Counted from the first letter of the stretch, positions 44,393 through 55,600 are shown. The stretch is 64,000 nt of DNA from Gemmatimonadales bacterium (GCA_007695225.1 REED01000192.1:1-64000), one strand, 5' to 3'. Numbers and translations are program-made. The notes: a model not told the origin generated them from the sequence alone.

Positions 44393-46267
44393 ATGCCGAC
44401 CCCGCACCCGTCCCCCGGGCCCCCGTCGGGCCGCCGCGGCGTTCCCATCGGCGCGACCCCCGACGCCGACGGCGTCCACTTCCGCCTTTGGGCCCCGGCG
44501 GCGGAACGGGTTGACCTGGTCGTGGAGGACGAACGGGGCGGGAACACCCGTCGGCCCATGGAGGAAGAAGGGGGGGGGTGGTTCGGCCTCCATGTCCCGA
44601 GTCTTTCCTCCGGGGTGCTCTACCGGTTCGCTCCGGACGGCGGCGAGCCGATTCCCGACCCCGCCTCCCGGTTCCAGCCGCAGGGGGTCCACGGCCCCAG
44701 CCAGGTGGTGGACTCCGGCCGCTACCCCTGGCGCCACAACGGGTGGCAGGGACGGCCCTGGCCGGAGGCGGTCTTCTACGAGCTCCATGTCGGGGCCTTC
44801 ACCCCCGAAGGGACCTTCCGGGGTGTCATGGAGCGCTTGGACCACCTGGTGGATCTGGGGATCACTGCCCTCGAGCTCATGCCCTTGGCCGCCTTCCCGG
44901 GAATACGCGGATGGGGGTATGACGGTGTCTTCCCCTATGCGCCCCATGTGGGGTACGGGGCCCCGGACGAACTCAGGCGCCTGGTGGACGAGGCCCATGG
45001 CCGCGGGCTCATGGTCTTCCTGGATGTGATCTACAACCACTTCGGGCCGGAGGGGAATCATCTCCACCGCTACGCTCCCGACTTCTTCACCGACCGGTTC
45101 AGCACGCCCTGGGGCGAAGCCCTCGATTTCCGTTCTCGCCCGGTGAGGGAGTTCTTCATCCAGAACGCCCTCTACTGGCTGGAGGAATACCGGTTCGACG
45201 GCCTCCGGCTGGACGCCGTCCACGCGATCCGGGACGACAGCTCCCCCCACTTCCTGGAGGAACTCGCCGACCGGGTCCACCGCCGCTTCCATGGGGAACG
45301 GGAGGTCCATCTCGTCCTGGAGAACGGGCGGAACGAGGCCCGGTACCTGGATCGCAGAAGGGAAGGGGTCGGTCCCCGCTACGTGGCGCAGTGGAACGAC
45401 GACTTCCACCACGCCGCTCACGTCCTGGCCACCGGTGAAGGAGACGGCTACTACGCTTCCTTCGCCGACGATCCCCTGCGGCACCTGGGCCGAGCGTTGG
45501 CCGAGGGATTCTCCTTCCAGGGGGAGCCCTTTCCCGCCTGGGACGGGCGTCCCCGGGGGGAGCCCAGTGGACACCTCCCTCCCACCGCCTTCGTGGCCTT
45601 CCTCCAGAACCATGACCAGGTGGGGAACCGTGCCTTGGGCGAGCGCCTCACCCGTCTCGTGGAGCCCCCGGTGGAGGAGGCCCTCCTGATCCTCCTCCTC
45701 CTGGCGCCCCCACCTCCCCTCCTCTTCATGGGCGAGGAATGGGGGGCGCCGGAGCCCTTCCTCTTCTTCTGCGATTTCCATGAGGAGCTGGCGGAGAGGG
45801 TGCGGGAGGGGCGCCGCGAGGAATTCTCCTCCTTCCCCGCCTTCCAGGAGGCGGAGGCCCGGGAGCGCATCCCCGACCCCAACGCGCCGGAGACCTTCCA
45901 GCGATCGGTCTTGGCATGGGACCGTGCTGCAGAGGGAACCCACCTGCGGCGCAGGGAGCGGGTCCGGGAACTCCTGGAGGTGCGTCGACGGGAGATCGTC
46001 CCCCTCCTGGGTCGGATGGATGGAGATGGAGTGGAGATGGGGCGATCCGCCCGCTGGGCCCGACCGGGAGGTCGGGGGCTTCGTGTCACCTGGACGCTGG
46101 CAGAGGGGGTGGAGCTCACCGTCGTGGCCAACCTGGGGCACGAGCCGGCGCCATCGCCTCCTCGCCCCCTGGGGGGGCGGAGGATCGCAGGCACCCATCC
46201 CCCTGGGGAAGACGGCGGACGGGACGACATCCTTCCTCCCTGGTCCGTCACCTGGTTCCGGTCATGA
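44393..46267 (+). CDS. treZ: Malto-oligosyltrehalose trehalohydrolase
   Basis: Cleaves trehalose from the maltooligosyl-trehalose made by TreY. 624 aa. N-terminal CBM48-like domain (HFRLWAPAAERVDLV), GH13 barrel with VFYELHVGAFTPEG, DVIYNHFGPEGN, nucleophile Asp274 in LRLDAVHAI, LVLENGRNEARYL with the acid/base Glu, FLQNHDQVGN, and FMGEEWGAPEPF. ATG 44393 follows GAGGGGG; a TTG at 44381 overlapping the glgX stop is possible. Its stop overlaps treY (ATGA), so the two are translationally coupled. Confidence 0.95.
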   Translation: MPTPHPSPGPPSGRRGVPIGATPDADGVHFRLWAPAAERVDLVVEDERGGNTRRPMEEEGGGWFGLHVPSLSSGVLYRFAPDGGEPIPDPASRFQPQGVHGPSQVVDSGRYPWRHNGWQGRPWPEAVFYELHVGAFTPEGTFRGVMERLDHLVDLGITALELMPLAAFPGIRGWGYDGVFPYAPHVGYGAPDELRRLVDEAHGRGLMVFLDVIYNHFGPEGNHLHRYAPDFFTDRFSTPWGEALDFRSRPVREFFIQNALYWLEEYRFDGLRLDAVHAIRDDSSPHFLEELADRVHRRFHGEREVHLVLENGRNEARYLDRRREGVGPRYVAQWNDDFHHAAHVLATGEGDGYYASFADDPLRHLGRALAEGFSFQGEPFPAWDGRPRGEPSGHLPPTAFVAFLQNHDQVGNRALGERLTRLVEPPVEEALLILLLLAPPPPLLFMGEEWGAPEPFLFFCDFHEELAERVREGRREEFSSFPAFQEAEARERIPDPNAPETFQRSVLAWDRAAEGTHLRRRERVRELLEVRRREIVPLLGRMDGDGVEMGRSARWARPGGRGLRVTWTLAEGVELTVVANLGHEPAPSPPRPLGGRRIAGTHPPGEDGGRDDILPPWSVTWFRS

Positions 46268-49140
46268 CCCCACCTCCCGACTCTCCTTCGCCCATGCCCC
46301 CGGGTGCCCCCACGGCCACCTACCGCCTGCAGTTCGGCCCCTCCTTCGGGTTCGACGATGCGCGGAAGCTCGTCCCCTATCTCTCCGCCCTGGGCGTGAG
46401 CCACCTCTACGCTTCCCCCATCCTGGCGGCCCGACCCGGCTCGACGCATGGGTACGACATCGTGGATCATGGCCGACTGAACCCCGAGCTGGGAGACACC
46501 ACCGCCTTCGACGCCCTGGTGGACGCCCTTCACCGACACGGAATGGGTCTCATCCTGGACTTCGTCCCCAACCACATGGGCGTGGGCACGGACAATCCCT
46601 GGTGGACGCACGTCCTGGAGTGGGGGGTATCGTCCCCCTTCAGCCGCTTCTTCGACATCGACTGGAAGCCCCTGGAGGCCAGCCTCCGGAACAAGCTCCT
46701 ACTCCCGGTCCTCGCCGACCACTACGGCGCCGTCCTGGAGCGGGGTGAACTCCTTCCCGACTTCGACCCGGAACGGGGCGTCTTCTCCGTCCGCCACGGC
46801 GAGTCCCGGTTCCCCCTCTCCCCCCGGGTGTACCCCGACCTCCTGAGGAGTGCGGCCCGCACCGCTCCCGAAGCGGCGTGGATCCTGGAGCCCCTGGCCG
46901 AGGAGATGGCGGCCGCCCTGAGGGAGAGGGGGAGCCGCCGGCGTGACGCCGCGGCTCGGGAGCGGGTGGAGGAGCTGAAGCTCCGTCTCGCCGAAGCGGT
47001 GGCAGATGAGGCAGTGGCCGCGGACGCCATCGCCGACATGGTGAAAGCACTCAGGGGACGGGAGGGGGAGCCGAAGAGCTTCGATCCGCTGCACCGCATC
47101 CTGGAGCGCCAGCACTACCGCCTCGCCTTCTGGCGGGTGGCGGCCCACGAGATCAACTACCGCCGGTTCTTTGACATACCGGATCTGGCGGGTCTCCGGA
47201 TGGAGGAACCCGCGCTCTTCCGGGCGAGCCACGACCTGGTGGGCCGCCTCGTGGCGGAGGGGAAGGTCCAGGGGCTGCGGCTGGATCACGTGGATGGTCT
47301 CCGGGACCCGGAAGCCTACCTCGGCGAGCTCCGGGATCGGGTATCCCCGGGCTACCTGGTGGTGGAGAAGATCCTGGCTCCCGACGAGGAGCTTCCCCCC
47401 ACCTGGCCGGTGGAGGGAACGACGGGCTACGACTTTCTGGCCGAGGTGAACGGCCTCCTGGTGGACCCCGCGGGGGAGGCGGCCCTTACCCGGTTCCATG
47501 GACGATTCACCGGGGAGACCCGTTCCTTCCGGGAGGTGGAAGAGAGCTGCCGCCGCAGGGTCATGGAGGAGAGTCTGACCAGCGAACTGAACGTCCTCGC
47601 CCACCAGTTCAACCGGCTGGCGAAGCAGAGCCGGGCCACCCGTGACTTCACCTTCACCGGCCTCCGCAGGGCCCTTGCAGACGTCGTGGCCCACTTCCCC
47701 GTCTACCGAACCTATCTCACCCCCGGGGCCCGGCGCGACGGGGATCTGGGGAGGGTGGCCCACGCCGTGGATCATGCCCGACGAGGCTCCCGGCTCCCGG
47801 ACACGAGCGTCTACGACTTCATCCGGGATATCCTGACCCTGGGGCCGGAGCGAGGGCTGAGGTGGTCCCACCGCAGGGCGGACGTGGTGGATACGGCGCT
47901 CCGGTTCCAGCAGTACACGGGACCGGTGACGGCCAAGGCGGTGGAGGATACCGCCTTCTACCGCTACCTGCGCCTCGTATCCCTGAACGAGGTGGGCGGG
48001 GATCCCCAGTTCTTCGCCATCTCGCCGGCGGCCTTTCACGAGGCGAACCAACGGAGGGGGGAGAGGCACCCGCTCTCCATGGTGACCACCGCCACCCACG
48101 ATCACAAGCGCGGAGAGGACGTTCGGGCCCGGCTCGCGGTCCTGAGCGAATCCCCCCGGGAGTGGACGGGGCGGGTGCGCCGATGGCGCCGCATGAATCG
48201 GGGGGCGACGACGGAGCTCCCCTCCGGACGCGCGCCGACACCGGCCGATGAATACCTCTTCTACCAGACCTTGGTGGGGTGCTGGCCCCCGGAGCTCGAT
48301 TCCTCCCAGGCCGAGGCATTGGCCGCCCTGGTCCGCCGATTGAAGGCCTATGCGGAGAAAGCGGCGCGGGAGGCGGGGACGCGCACGAGCTGGCTCGCCC
48401 GGAACGAAGAGTACGAGGACGCCCTCGCGGCATTCATTGACGGCGTGCTGGATCCGGAGCGAAACCGGTCCTTCGTGGACGAGGTGGTGGCGTTCGTCCA
48501 GGAGATTGCCCCGGCGGGTGTCGTGAACAGCCTGGCCCAGGTGGTCCTGAAGGAGACGGTTCCCGGGGTGTCCGATCACTTCCAGGGAACTGAGTTCTGG
48601 GACCTCAGCCTGGTGGATCCGGACAATCGGCGGCCGGTGGACTACGTCCCCCGGGTCGAATCCCTGGCCCGCCCTCCGGTGGGTCGAGAGGGGTGGGCGA
48701 AACTCCTGGCCGAATGGCCCTCGGGCCAGGTGAAGCAGCACCTCATCGCGCGGCTCCTGGACCTCCGGCGCCGTGACCCGGCGCTATTCCTGGAGGGGAG
48801 GTATCATGCCCTGGACTGCTCCGGATCCCAGGCCCCCAGGGTGATGGCCTTCGCCCGGGTTCAGGGCGAGCGCGCCCTGATGGTCGTGGTCCCTCGCCTG
48901 GTGGCGGGCCTGATCCCTCCTGGGGGGCATCCCCTTCCCCGGGAGTGGGGGGACACGGTGGTGGAGGTCCCCGAGGAACTCCTTTCCCCGGATGGGGCCG
49001 CTCCGCACCCCTCCCCCTGGCGGGATGTATTCACCGGGAGCACGACCCAAGGAGCCCGCCTGAAGGTGGCGGAGCTGATGGATCCTCTTCCAGTGGCGGT
49101 CCTCCTGGGGCCGCGCCCCTCCGACTCCCACGACTCCTGA
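46264..49140 (+). CDS. treY: Maltooligosyl trehalose synthase
   Basis: Intramolecular transglycosylase converting the reducing-end maltose of an oligomaltoside into a trehalose unit. 958 aa. Family landmarks: TATYRLQFGPSFGF at the start, LYASPIL, GSTHGYDIVDH, DFVPNHMG, HEINYRRFFD, nucleophile Asp341 in LRLDHVDGL, and TATHDHKRGEDVRARL in the C-terminal part. The start overlaps the treZ stop. With GlgX and TreZ it drains storage glucan to trehalose, the opposite direction to the GlgE route in the same cluster. Confidence 0.96.
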   Translation: MTPPPDSPSPMPPGAPTATYRLQFGPSFGFDDARKLVPYLSALGVSHLYASPILAARPGSTHGYDIVDHGRLNPELGDTTAFDALVDALHRHGMGLILDFVPNHMGVGTDNPWWTHVLEWGVSSPFSRFFDIDWKPLEASLRNKLLLPVLADHYGAVLERGELLPDFDPERGVFSVRHGESRFPLSPRVYPDLLRSAARTAPEAAWILEPLAEEMAAALRERGSRRRDAAARERVEELKLRLAEAVADEAVAADAIADMVKALRGREGEPKSFDPLHRILERQHYRLAFWRVAAHEINYRRFFDIPDLAGLRMEEPALFRASHDLVGRLVAEGKVQGLRLDHVDGLRDPEAYLGELRDRVSPGYLVVEKILAPDEELPPTWPVEGTTGYDFLAEVNGLLVDPAGEAALTRFHGRFTGETRSFREVEESCRRRVMEESLTSELNVLAHQFNRLAKQSRATRDFTFTGLRRALADVVAHFPVYRTYLTPGARRDGDLGRVAHAVDHARRGSRLPDTSVYDFIRDILTLGPERGLRWSHRRADVVDTALRFQQYTGPVTAKAVEDTAFYRYLRLVSLNEVGGDPQFFAISPAAFHEANQRRGERHPLSMVTTATHDHKRGEDVRARLAVLSESPREWTGRVRRWRRMNRGATTELPSGRAPTPADEYLFYQTLVGCWPPELDSSQAEALAALVRRLKAYAEKAAREAGTRTSWLARNEEYEDALAAFIDGVLDPERNRSFVDEVVAFVQEIAPAGVVNSLAQVVLKETVPGVSDHFQGTEFWDLSLVDPDNRRPVDYVPRVESLARPPVGREGWAKLLAEWPSGQVKQHLIARLLDLRRRDPALFLEGRYHALDCSGSQAPRVMAFARVQGERALMVVVPRLVAGLIPPGGHPLPREWGDTVVEVPEELLSPDGAAPHPSPWRDVFTGSTTQGARLKVAELMDPLPVAVLLGPRPSDSHDS

Positions 49141-49450
49141 AGGAGTTGACCAGGACCCGGAGGAGGAGTCGAAGGACGATGGAAGGATGCCCAGGGATTG
49201 AGAAAGGTTGATGCCGGGGGAATCGATGGCGGAGATGCGGCCCGGCGCCGCGCAAGCCCCGGAACCCCGACGACCCCGAGCGGTATCCTCCCCTCCACGA
49301 CCCCCCCGCGGTGCCCCCGTTCCGGGGTACCGCAGTCTCCCTCTGCGGGCAGGATGCCGAGCCGAAGCCCGAACCCGGCGCTGCGTCTCGTCCCTTCGCC
49401 CGCTTCCCAAGCGTTCGAGCCGCCGGTGCGGTCCTTCCCAGGAGTTGCAG
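49141..49450 (+). other. 310-bp spacer treY-crtI
   Basis: No gene is supported. A frame open through the whole spacer into crtI is Pro/Arg-rich and does not resemble CrtI. TTGACC at 49145 and TTGATG near 49207 could be -35-like boxes but neither has a good -10 partner at 16-18 bases. No array of 11-bp repeats like that before carH is visible. Confidence 0.45.
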
Positions 49451-51037
49451 ATGGATGTTTCCCCCTCGGGCCGCACGGCGGTCGTCATTGGAAGTGGATT
49501 CGGCGGACTCGCCCTGGCGGTGCGCCTCCAGGCCGCGGGACTCCAGGTCACCCTCCTGGAGAAACGGGAGAAGCTGGGAGGGCGGGCCTACCAGCTCAAG
49601 GACCGGGGGTACGTCTTTGACATGGGACCCTCCCTGATCACGGCCCCCCACGTCATCGACTCCGTTTTCCAGGCGGCGGGTAAGAAGCTCTCCGACTACG
49701 TGGAACTCATGCCCCTGGATCCCTACTACCGGATCTACTTCCATGACGGCACCCACATCGATTACGTGGGGGACCCGGACCGGATGAAGGCCCAGATGGC
49801 GAAATTCAACCCCGAGGACGCCGACCGTTTTGACGCCTTCATGGGGAAGATCCGTCCCATCTACGACAGCGTCATCGGGGACCGCCTGGGCTCCAAGTCC
49901 TTCGGCGACATGAAGACCATGCTGGGGTTCATCCCCGACCTGGTCCGCCTGGAGGCCTACCTTCCGGTGACCATGCTGGTGAATCGGTATTTCAAGGACT
50001 TCCGCCACCGGTTTGTCTACTCCTTCCACCCGCTCTTCGTGGGGGGGAATCCCTTCCACACCCCCTCCGTCTACCTCATGATCCCCTACCTGGAGCGACG
50101 GGGCGGCGTCTGGTTCTCCCGGGGGGGGATGTACTCGCTGGTGGAGGCGCTGGCCACCCTCTTCACCGAGCTGGGGGGTGAGATCCGGACCGGGCAGGAG
50201 GTCAACCGGATCGGGGTGGAGAACCGCCGCGTGACCCACGTGGAGGCCGGCGGAGAGCGATTCGACGCCGACCTCGTGGTCTCCAACGGGGATCCGGGGC
50301 ACACCTACCGGGACCTCATCGAGCCCCGCCACCGGAGGAAGTGGACGGATCGGAAGGTGGCGAAGCTGGACTACGCCATGTCCTGCGTCCTCCTCTACCT
50401 GGGGACCCGGAAGCAGTATCCGGCCCTGGAGCACCACACCCTCATCCTCACGGAGCGCTACAAGGGGCTCCTGGAGGACATCTTCAAGAGGAAGATCCTC
50501 CCCGACGATTTCTCCATGTACCTTCACGTCCCCACCCGCACCGATCCCTCCATGGCGCCGGAGGGGTGTGAGAGCATGTACGTCCTCATCCCCGTGGCCA
50601 ACCTGGCGTCGGGCCTGGACTGGGAGGAACTGCGGGAACCCTTCGTCGACAAGGTCATCGACTTCCTGGAGGAATGGGGGATGGAGGGTCTCCGGGAGAA
50701 CCTGGAGGTTCTCCACGTCATGGATCCCCGGGACTTCCGCGACGAACTCAACTCCCTCCACGGGAACGCCTTCGCCATCATTCCCAAGTTCACCCAGACT
50801 GCCTGGTTCCGCCCCCACAACCGGAGCGAGGACGTGAAGGGGCTCTACCTGGTGGGTGCCGGAACCCACCCGGGAGCCGGGGTGCCGGGCGTCTTCCTCT
50901 CGGCCGAGACCACCTATGGGTGCATCGCCCAGGACCTGGGGCTCCCGGACCAGTGGGACTGGAATGAGCCGGGGAAGGTGGAATGGAGCCACGACGAGGG
51001 GAAGCACGGAGCGGCGGAAGTCACCGGGGGTGGCTGA
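49451..51037 (+). CDS. crtI: Phytoene desaturase, CrtI type
   Basis: FAD-dependent dehydrogenation of phytoene towards lycopene-type products. 528 aa, usual CrtI length. The N-terminal FAD site is AVVIGSGFGGLALAVRL, followed by GGRAYQLKDRGYVFDMGPSL. The C-terminal CrtI signature is GLYLVGAGTHPGAGVPGVFLSAE (given here for its core GAGTHPGAGVPG). AGGAG lies 6 bases before ATG 49451. It completes the pathway started by the crtE-crtB fusion 42 kb away and may have separate regulation. It converges on an FAD oxidoreductase 24 bases downstream. Confidence 0.93.
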   Translation: MDVSPSGRTAVVIGSGFGGLALAVRLQAAGLQVTLLEKREKLGGRAYQLKDRGYVFDMGPSLITAPHVIDSVFQAAGKKLSDYVELMPLDPYYRIYFHDGTHIDYVGDPDRMKAQMAKFNPEDADRFDAFMGKIRPIYDSVIGDRLGSKSFGDMKTMLGFIPDLVRLEAYLPVTMLVNRYFKDFRHRFVYSFHPLFVGGNPFHTPSVYLMIPYLERRGGVWFSRGGMYSLVEALATLFTELGGEIRTGQEVNRIGVENRRVTHVEAGGERFDADLVVSNGDPGHTYRDLIEPRHRRKWTDRKVAKLDYAMSCVLLYLGTRKQYPALEHHTLILTERYKGLLEDIFKRKILPDDFSMYLHVPTRTDPSMAPEGCESMYVLIPVANLASGLDWEELREPFVDKVIDFLEEWGMEGLRENLEVLHVMDPRDFRDELNSLHGNAFAIIPKFTQTAWFRPHNRSEDVKGLYLVGAGTHPGAGVPGVFLSAETTYGCIAQDLGLPDQWDWNEPGKVEWSHDEGKHGAAEVTGGG

Positions 51038-51061
51038 CCCGCCGCCATCCACCCCGCCGGC

Positions 51062-52339
51062 TCACGCAGTTCGGAGTACCTCCTTGGCCGCCCGTCCGCC
51101 AGAGACCAGGGCACCGTGCAGCGAGGCGTTCTCCCGGTGGTCGCCGGTGACGAAGAGACCGTCCTCCAGGCGGACGGGACGGGAGGGTGGTTCCATCCGT
51201 TCCGGGGTCTGGAGGGGCTGGCCATGGGGGATATGGTAGTGGGGCAGCGCCCTCCACTCCCCGACCTGGTCCCCGAACCACTCGGTGAGATGGGCCCGGA
51301 CCCCCGCCTCGATGGCGCCCACGTCGGGGTCTACGGTCCCGCCGGCCAAGGGCCAGTGGGGCTCGCCGGGAAGGACGGTGACGGAGATTAGCGCCCGGCC
51401 GGGGGGGGCGTACTCCGGGGCCACCTCGGAAAGGACGGCAAGGTTGTTCACCGGTCCCTTCCCCTCTCCATTCAGCACCAGGATCCCTTCCTTCACCGGA
51501 GGCTCGGGAGCATCGAAATAGAGGCAGAGCACGGGGCGGGAGCCGGGGTCGGGAACCCGATCCCCCAGGAGACGGGATGCCTCCGGTCCCTCCACCGCCA
51601 CCACCACCGAGCGGGCCTGGAGGAGTTGGCCGTCCGTGGTGCGGACTTCCCCCGGCGCCACGTACGCCACCCGGGTGCCGGTCCGGACGACTCCGGCAGG
51701 GAGCCCCGCAGCCAGTTGGCGGGGGAGGGCCTCCATCCCCGTGGCGGGAAGCGAGGCCCGGCCCTCGGCGAAGACCCGGAAGTAGAACCGGAAGAGGCGG
51801 GCGGAGACCTGGAGGGTGGGGTCCAGCAGCACTCCGCCCAGGAAGGGCCGGAAGAAGCGCTCCATCATCTGAGGGGAGAATCCACTGTCCTGGAGCTCCT
51901 CCCACGTGGTCCCCGCCGGCTCGACCAGGAGGGCCTCCGGCGGGCGGCCCCCCAGCCGTTTTCGGAGCACCGCCACCCGGAGCTTGTCCGCCACCGAGCC
52001 CACCGGTGACGTCACCGAGCGCAGGGCGTCCATCATCTCCTGTGTGGGATCGGCCACCCGGTGGAATGCCCCCTCAGCGCGCACCAGCGCTCCCGGGTAG
52101 AAGGAACGCAGGTCCAGCTCGTCCAGGTTCAGTCGGCGGCGACACTCGGGGTAGGCCTCGAGGAGGACCTGGAACCCCCGGTCCAGCCGGAAGCCGTCGA
52201 CCTCGTCGGTCCGAACCCTCCCACCCACGCGATCCGAGGCTTCCAGCAGGACCACCGACCGACCGGCGTCCACCAGGTCCCGGGCACATGCCAGACCTGC
52301 CAGGCCTCCCCCCACCACTACCGTGTCCAGACTCCCCAT
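51062..52339 (-). CDS. FAD-dependent oxidoreductase, amine-oxidase/protoporphyrinogen-oxidase-like
   Basis: A 425-aa soluble flavoprotein. N-terminal dinucleotide motif VVVGGGLAGLACA with the acidic LLEASDRVGGRVRTD that follows in monoamine-oxidase and carotenoid-desaturase-type enzymes; C-terminal FAD-contact motif FVTGDHRENASLHGA. GGGAGG lies upstream of the ATG. Its position next to crtI suggests carotenoid processing (desaturase or ketolase-like), but it is closer to the general NAD(P)/FAD oxidoreductase family than to CrtI or CrtO, and related proteins occur without carotenoid genes. Substrate unknown. Divergent from the hybrid kinase. Confidence 0.8.
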   Translation of the reverse strand: MGSLDTVVVGGGLAGLACARDLVDAGRSVVLLEASDRVGGRVRTDEVDGFRLDRGFQVLLEAYPECRRRLNLDELDLRSFYPGALVRAEGAFHRVADPTQEMMDALRSVTSPVGSVADKLRVAVLRKRLGGRPPEALLVEPAGTTWEELQDSGFSPQMMERFFRPFLGGVLLDPTLQVSARLFRFYFRVFAEGRASLPATGMEALPRQLAAGLPAGVVRTGTRVAYVAPGEVRTTDGQLLQARSVVVAVEGPEASRLLGDRVPDPGSRPVLCLYFDAPEPPVKEGILVLNGEGKGPVNNLAVLSEVAPEYAPPGRALISVTVLPGEPHWPLAGGTVDPDVGAIEAGVRAHLTEWFGDQVGEWRALPHYHIPHGQPLQTPERMEPPSRPVRLEDGLFVTGDHRENASLHGALVSGGRAAKEVLRTA

Positions 52340-52408
52340 CGTGCATTTCCTCCCTGTTTCCCCCGATCCGGTGCGACGACCCTGGCCGGAGATACACGCA
52401 TCCCCGAG

Positions 52409-52434
52409 CCCACACCGTGAAGCTACGGCGTGGG
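52409..52434. promoter_or_regulatory. Near-perfect hairpin between FAD oxidoreductase and kinase genes
   Basis: CCCACACCGT pairs with ACGGCGTGGG apart from one A-C mismatch, around a GAAGCT loop. It sits 70 bases from the flavoprotein start and about 190 bases before the kinase. Could be an operator or a leader hairpin. Confidence 0.35.
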
Positions 52435-52626
52435 GGGAGTCGTGGAGGGGAGGAGACCCCCCAGCCCGGGCCAGGATCCAGAGTGCAGGAAGGGTCGGTC
52501 ATGGCCGGCAGCGAGGCCAGGGATCCGGGGGCGGAATCCTGGGTGGGTAGGGGAGTGGGTCTGGGCGTGCGTCGGGGGGGCGGTATGGGATGGTCCCTTC
52601 GGGGGGCACTTCCCTAGATTGGGGCG

Positions 52627-55600
52627 ATGATGGGAATGCTGCCTGCTACCTTTCGCGGCCGGATCCTCGCCCTGGGGACCCTGGCCCTCGCCCTGGTCCT
52701 GGGCTTCATCGCCCTTGAAGTGGCCCGGGAATACCGGATCTCCTTTGCGGAGACCCGGGAGGCAGTGGTGGACCTCTCCGATGGCCTGGCTCGGGATCTG
52801 GATCGGTGGGTGGGGGATGCCCGGGGCGTCGTGACCCGTATGGCGGCGCACCCCGATGTTCGGGCTCTGGATGCCACCGGCTGCGCCCCCTGGATCGAGG
52901 AGGTGGGATGGCTCCTTCCGGGCTATGGCGATCTTCGGGTGGTGGATGCCGGGGGGACCACGGCCTGCGCCGCCTCGGACTTCGGCGGATGGACCGACGA
53001 CGCCCGGGGGCTGACCTGGTTCCGTATGGTCCAGGAAGAGGGAGGCTTTGTTGTGACTCCTGCCGAAGGGGGCAGCGAACCCGATGGGGCGGCAGGCGGG
53101 GGTGATTGGAGGGTGGTCCTGTCCCACCCCATCCTGGCGGAAGACGGGGCCTTCCTGGGGGCAGTGGCCGTGGCGCTCTTCCTCTCCGACCTCCAGGAGC
53201 GGCTCCCCCTCCGGGGACTGCCCGTGGGATCGGTGATCAGCGTGGTGGATTCCTCCGGAATGGTGCTGGCCAATTCCCGGGCGCCTGAAGAGCTGGTGGG
53301 AACGAACTATCGCGCTGCAGGCCGAGTGGATCCTCCCCCCGGCCAGCGGGGGGTGATGGAGCAGGAGGGGTTGGACGATGTGGAGCGGCTCTGGGGGTAT
53401 TCCAGGACCACCCTGGCCCCGTGGACGGTGGTTTCCGGGGTGCCCCACGCGGCACTCCTGGGTCCGGTGCGGGCCCGGGCGTTGGAGCGGAGCGGGGTGG
53501 GCCTCGCCGTCCTCCTTCTCATGAGTCTCGGGCTGTTTGGAGCCGACCGGACCATCCGGCGGGGATTTGACGTACTCCAGCGGGGGGCACGGGAAGCCGC
53601 TCGGATTCGGGGAGTCCGGGTGCGGGAGACGGGTCTCCGGGAATTCCAGGAGGTAGCCCGGGTTCTCAACCACACCCTGGAGGCCCGGGATCAGGCGGAG
53701 GAAGAGCTCGCGTCGGCCCTGGAGCGGCATGAACTCGTCCTCCGGGCCACCCGTGACATGATCTGGGACTGGGATCCCGTCGCTGGCCGGGTCCAGCGGA
53801 ATGAGGCCCTGCGGAGTTTTACCGGGGACGAGGGTCCCATCTCGCAGGTCAGCGGGACGGAGGCCCTGTGGTTCCATCGCATTCCGGAACCTCATCGTTC
53901 CCGGGTACGACTGAGCCTGGAGCAGGCCCTGGAGAGCGGGGATTCCATCTGGATCCAGGAGTACCCCATGGAGCGCTATGACGGCTCCATCCGGCGCATT
54001 CTGGACCGGGGGTACGTGGTCCGGACCGAGGGCGGCCAGCCGGTCCGGGTGGTGGGGATCATGTCCGACGTCACCGAGGAGAGGGAGCGGGCCGAGGAGG
54101 TCCGGCGGGCCAAGGACCGATATGAGTCCATTCTCCGGCACGCCCCCTTTGGCGTATTCCTCACCACCGGGAACGGACTGATCCTGGAGTGGAATCCGGC
54201 GCTGGAAGCCATCCTCGGAGAGACGTGGACCCCGGACCGACCCGGTCGGACGGCGGCAGAACTCTTTCTGGATCCTCGCTCCTGGGAGGAACTCCTGGAG
54301 GATGCGGAGCGGGAGGGGACGGTGATGGGGCGGGAGGCCAAGTGGACCCGGGGTGACGGGGAGGAGATCTTCGTCCGCCTCACGGCCAGCTCCTTCCTGG
54401 GAGAGGGCCGCCCCACGCTGGAGGTGCTTGCGGAGGATGTGACGGAGCGCCGGCGTTTGGGGGAGCAGATGCGCCAGGTCCAGAAGATGGAGGCTGTGGG
54501 CCGGCTGGCGGGAGGCGTGGCCCACGACTTCAACAATCTCCTCACCGTGATCTCCGGCGAAGCCCGGCTCCTCATCTCCGATGATCTTCCGCCGGAGATG
54601 AGGGAGAGTCTGGAGGCCATCCGGGAGGCGGGAGACCGGGGGTCCGCCCTCACACGTCAGCTCCTGGCCTTCTCCCGCCGCCAGGTGACCCGGCCCAGCC
54701 CCCAGGACCTGAACCAGGTGGTGGACAGGATCCAGCGCATGCTCCTTCGTCTCATGGGCGACCATATCCATCTCAGGACGGAGTTGACACCGGACCTTCC
54801 CCCCGTGGTGGTGGATTCCGGAGAAATGGAGCAGGTCATCATGAACCTGACCCTGAACGCCCGGGACGCCATGCCCGAAGGAGGAACTCTCTGTATCTCC
54901 ACTTCGCTGCGGAACCTCACCGCGACAGAGGCCCGACTCCAGCACCCGAAGCTCTCGGCGGGGAAGTACGTGGTCCTGTCGGTGGTGGACGGAGGAACCG
55001 GAATCGACCCCGAGGTGGTCTCTCGCATCTTTGATCCCTTCTTCACCACGAAGCCGGTGGGGAAAGGGACCGGGCTTGGTCTCGCCACTGTATACGGGGT
55101 GGTCACCCGGGCCGGCGGCCAGGTGGTGGTGGACAGCCGGATGGGCGCAGGGACCACCTTTCGGGTGTTCCTGCCCGTTTCCCCAACCGGCTTCGAGATC
55201 ACCCCGGAGGAGGCGTCAGCGACCCCAGTCCCGGTGCCTAGCCAGGGCCATGTACTGGTGGTGGAGGACGAGGAGAGCGTCCGCCGGATGGCGGGACGCA
55301 TCCTGAACCGGGGGGGATACGATGTGCGTCCCTTCGCAACGCCGGCCTCGGCGCTGGCGGCCATCCGGGATCCTGCCATTCCCGTCGACCTTCTCCTCAC
55401 CGATGTGAAAATGCCTGGAATGAGCGGAGAGGAGCTCGCCCTTCAGGCCCGACGCCTTCGACCTGATCTTCCGGTTCTCTTCATGTCGGGCTATCCGGAA
55501 GAGGCGGAGATCGAGGATCGCCTCAAGGAGGGGGGGGCGGCCTTTCTTCCCAAGCCCTTCACTCCCGAGGCCCTTCTGCAGCAGATCCGTCGTCTCCTGG

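Noticed and set aside
49141-49450. CarH-type operator upstream of crtI
   Set aside because: Searched by eye for 11-bp spaced TTGTnGA cores; only isolated TTGA words are present, not in register.
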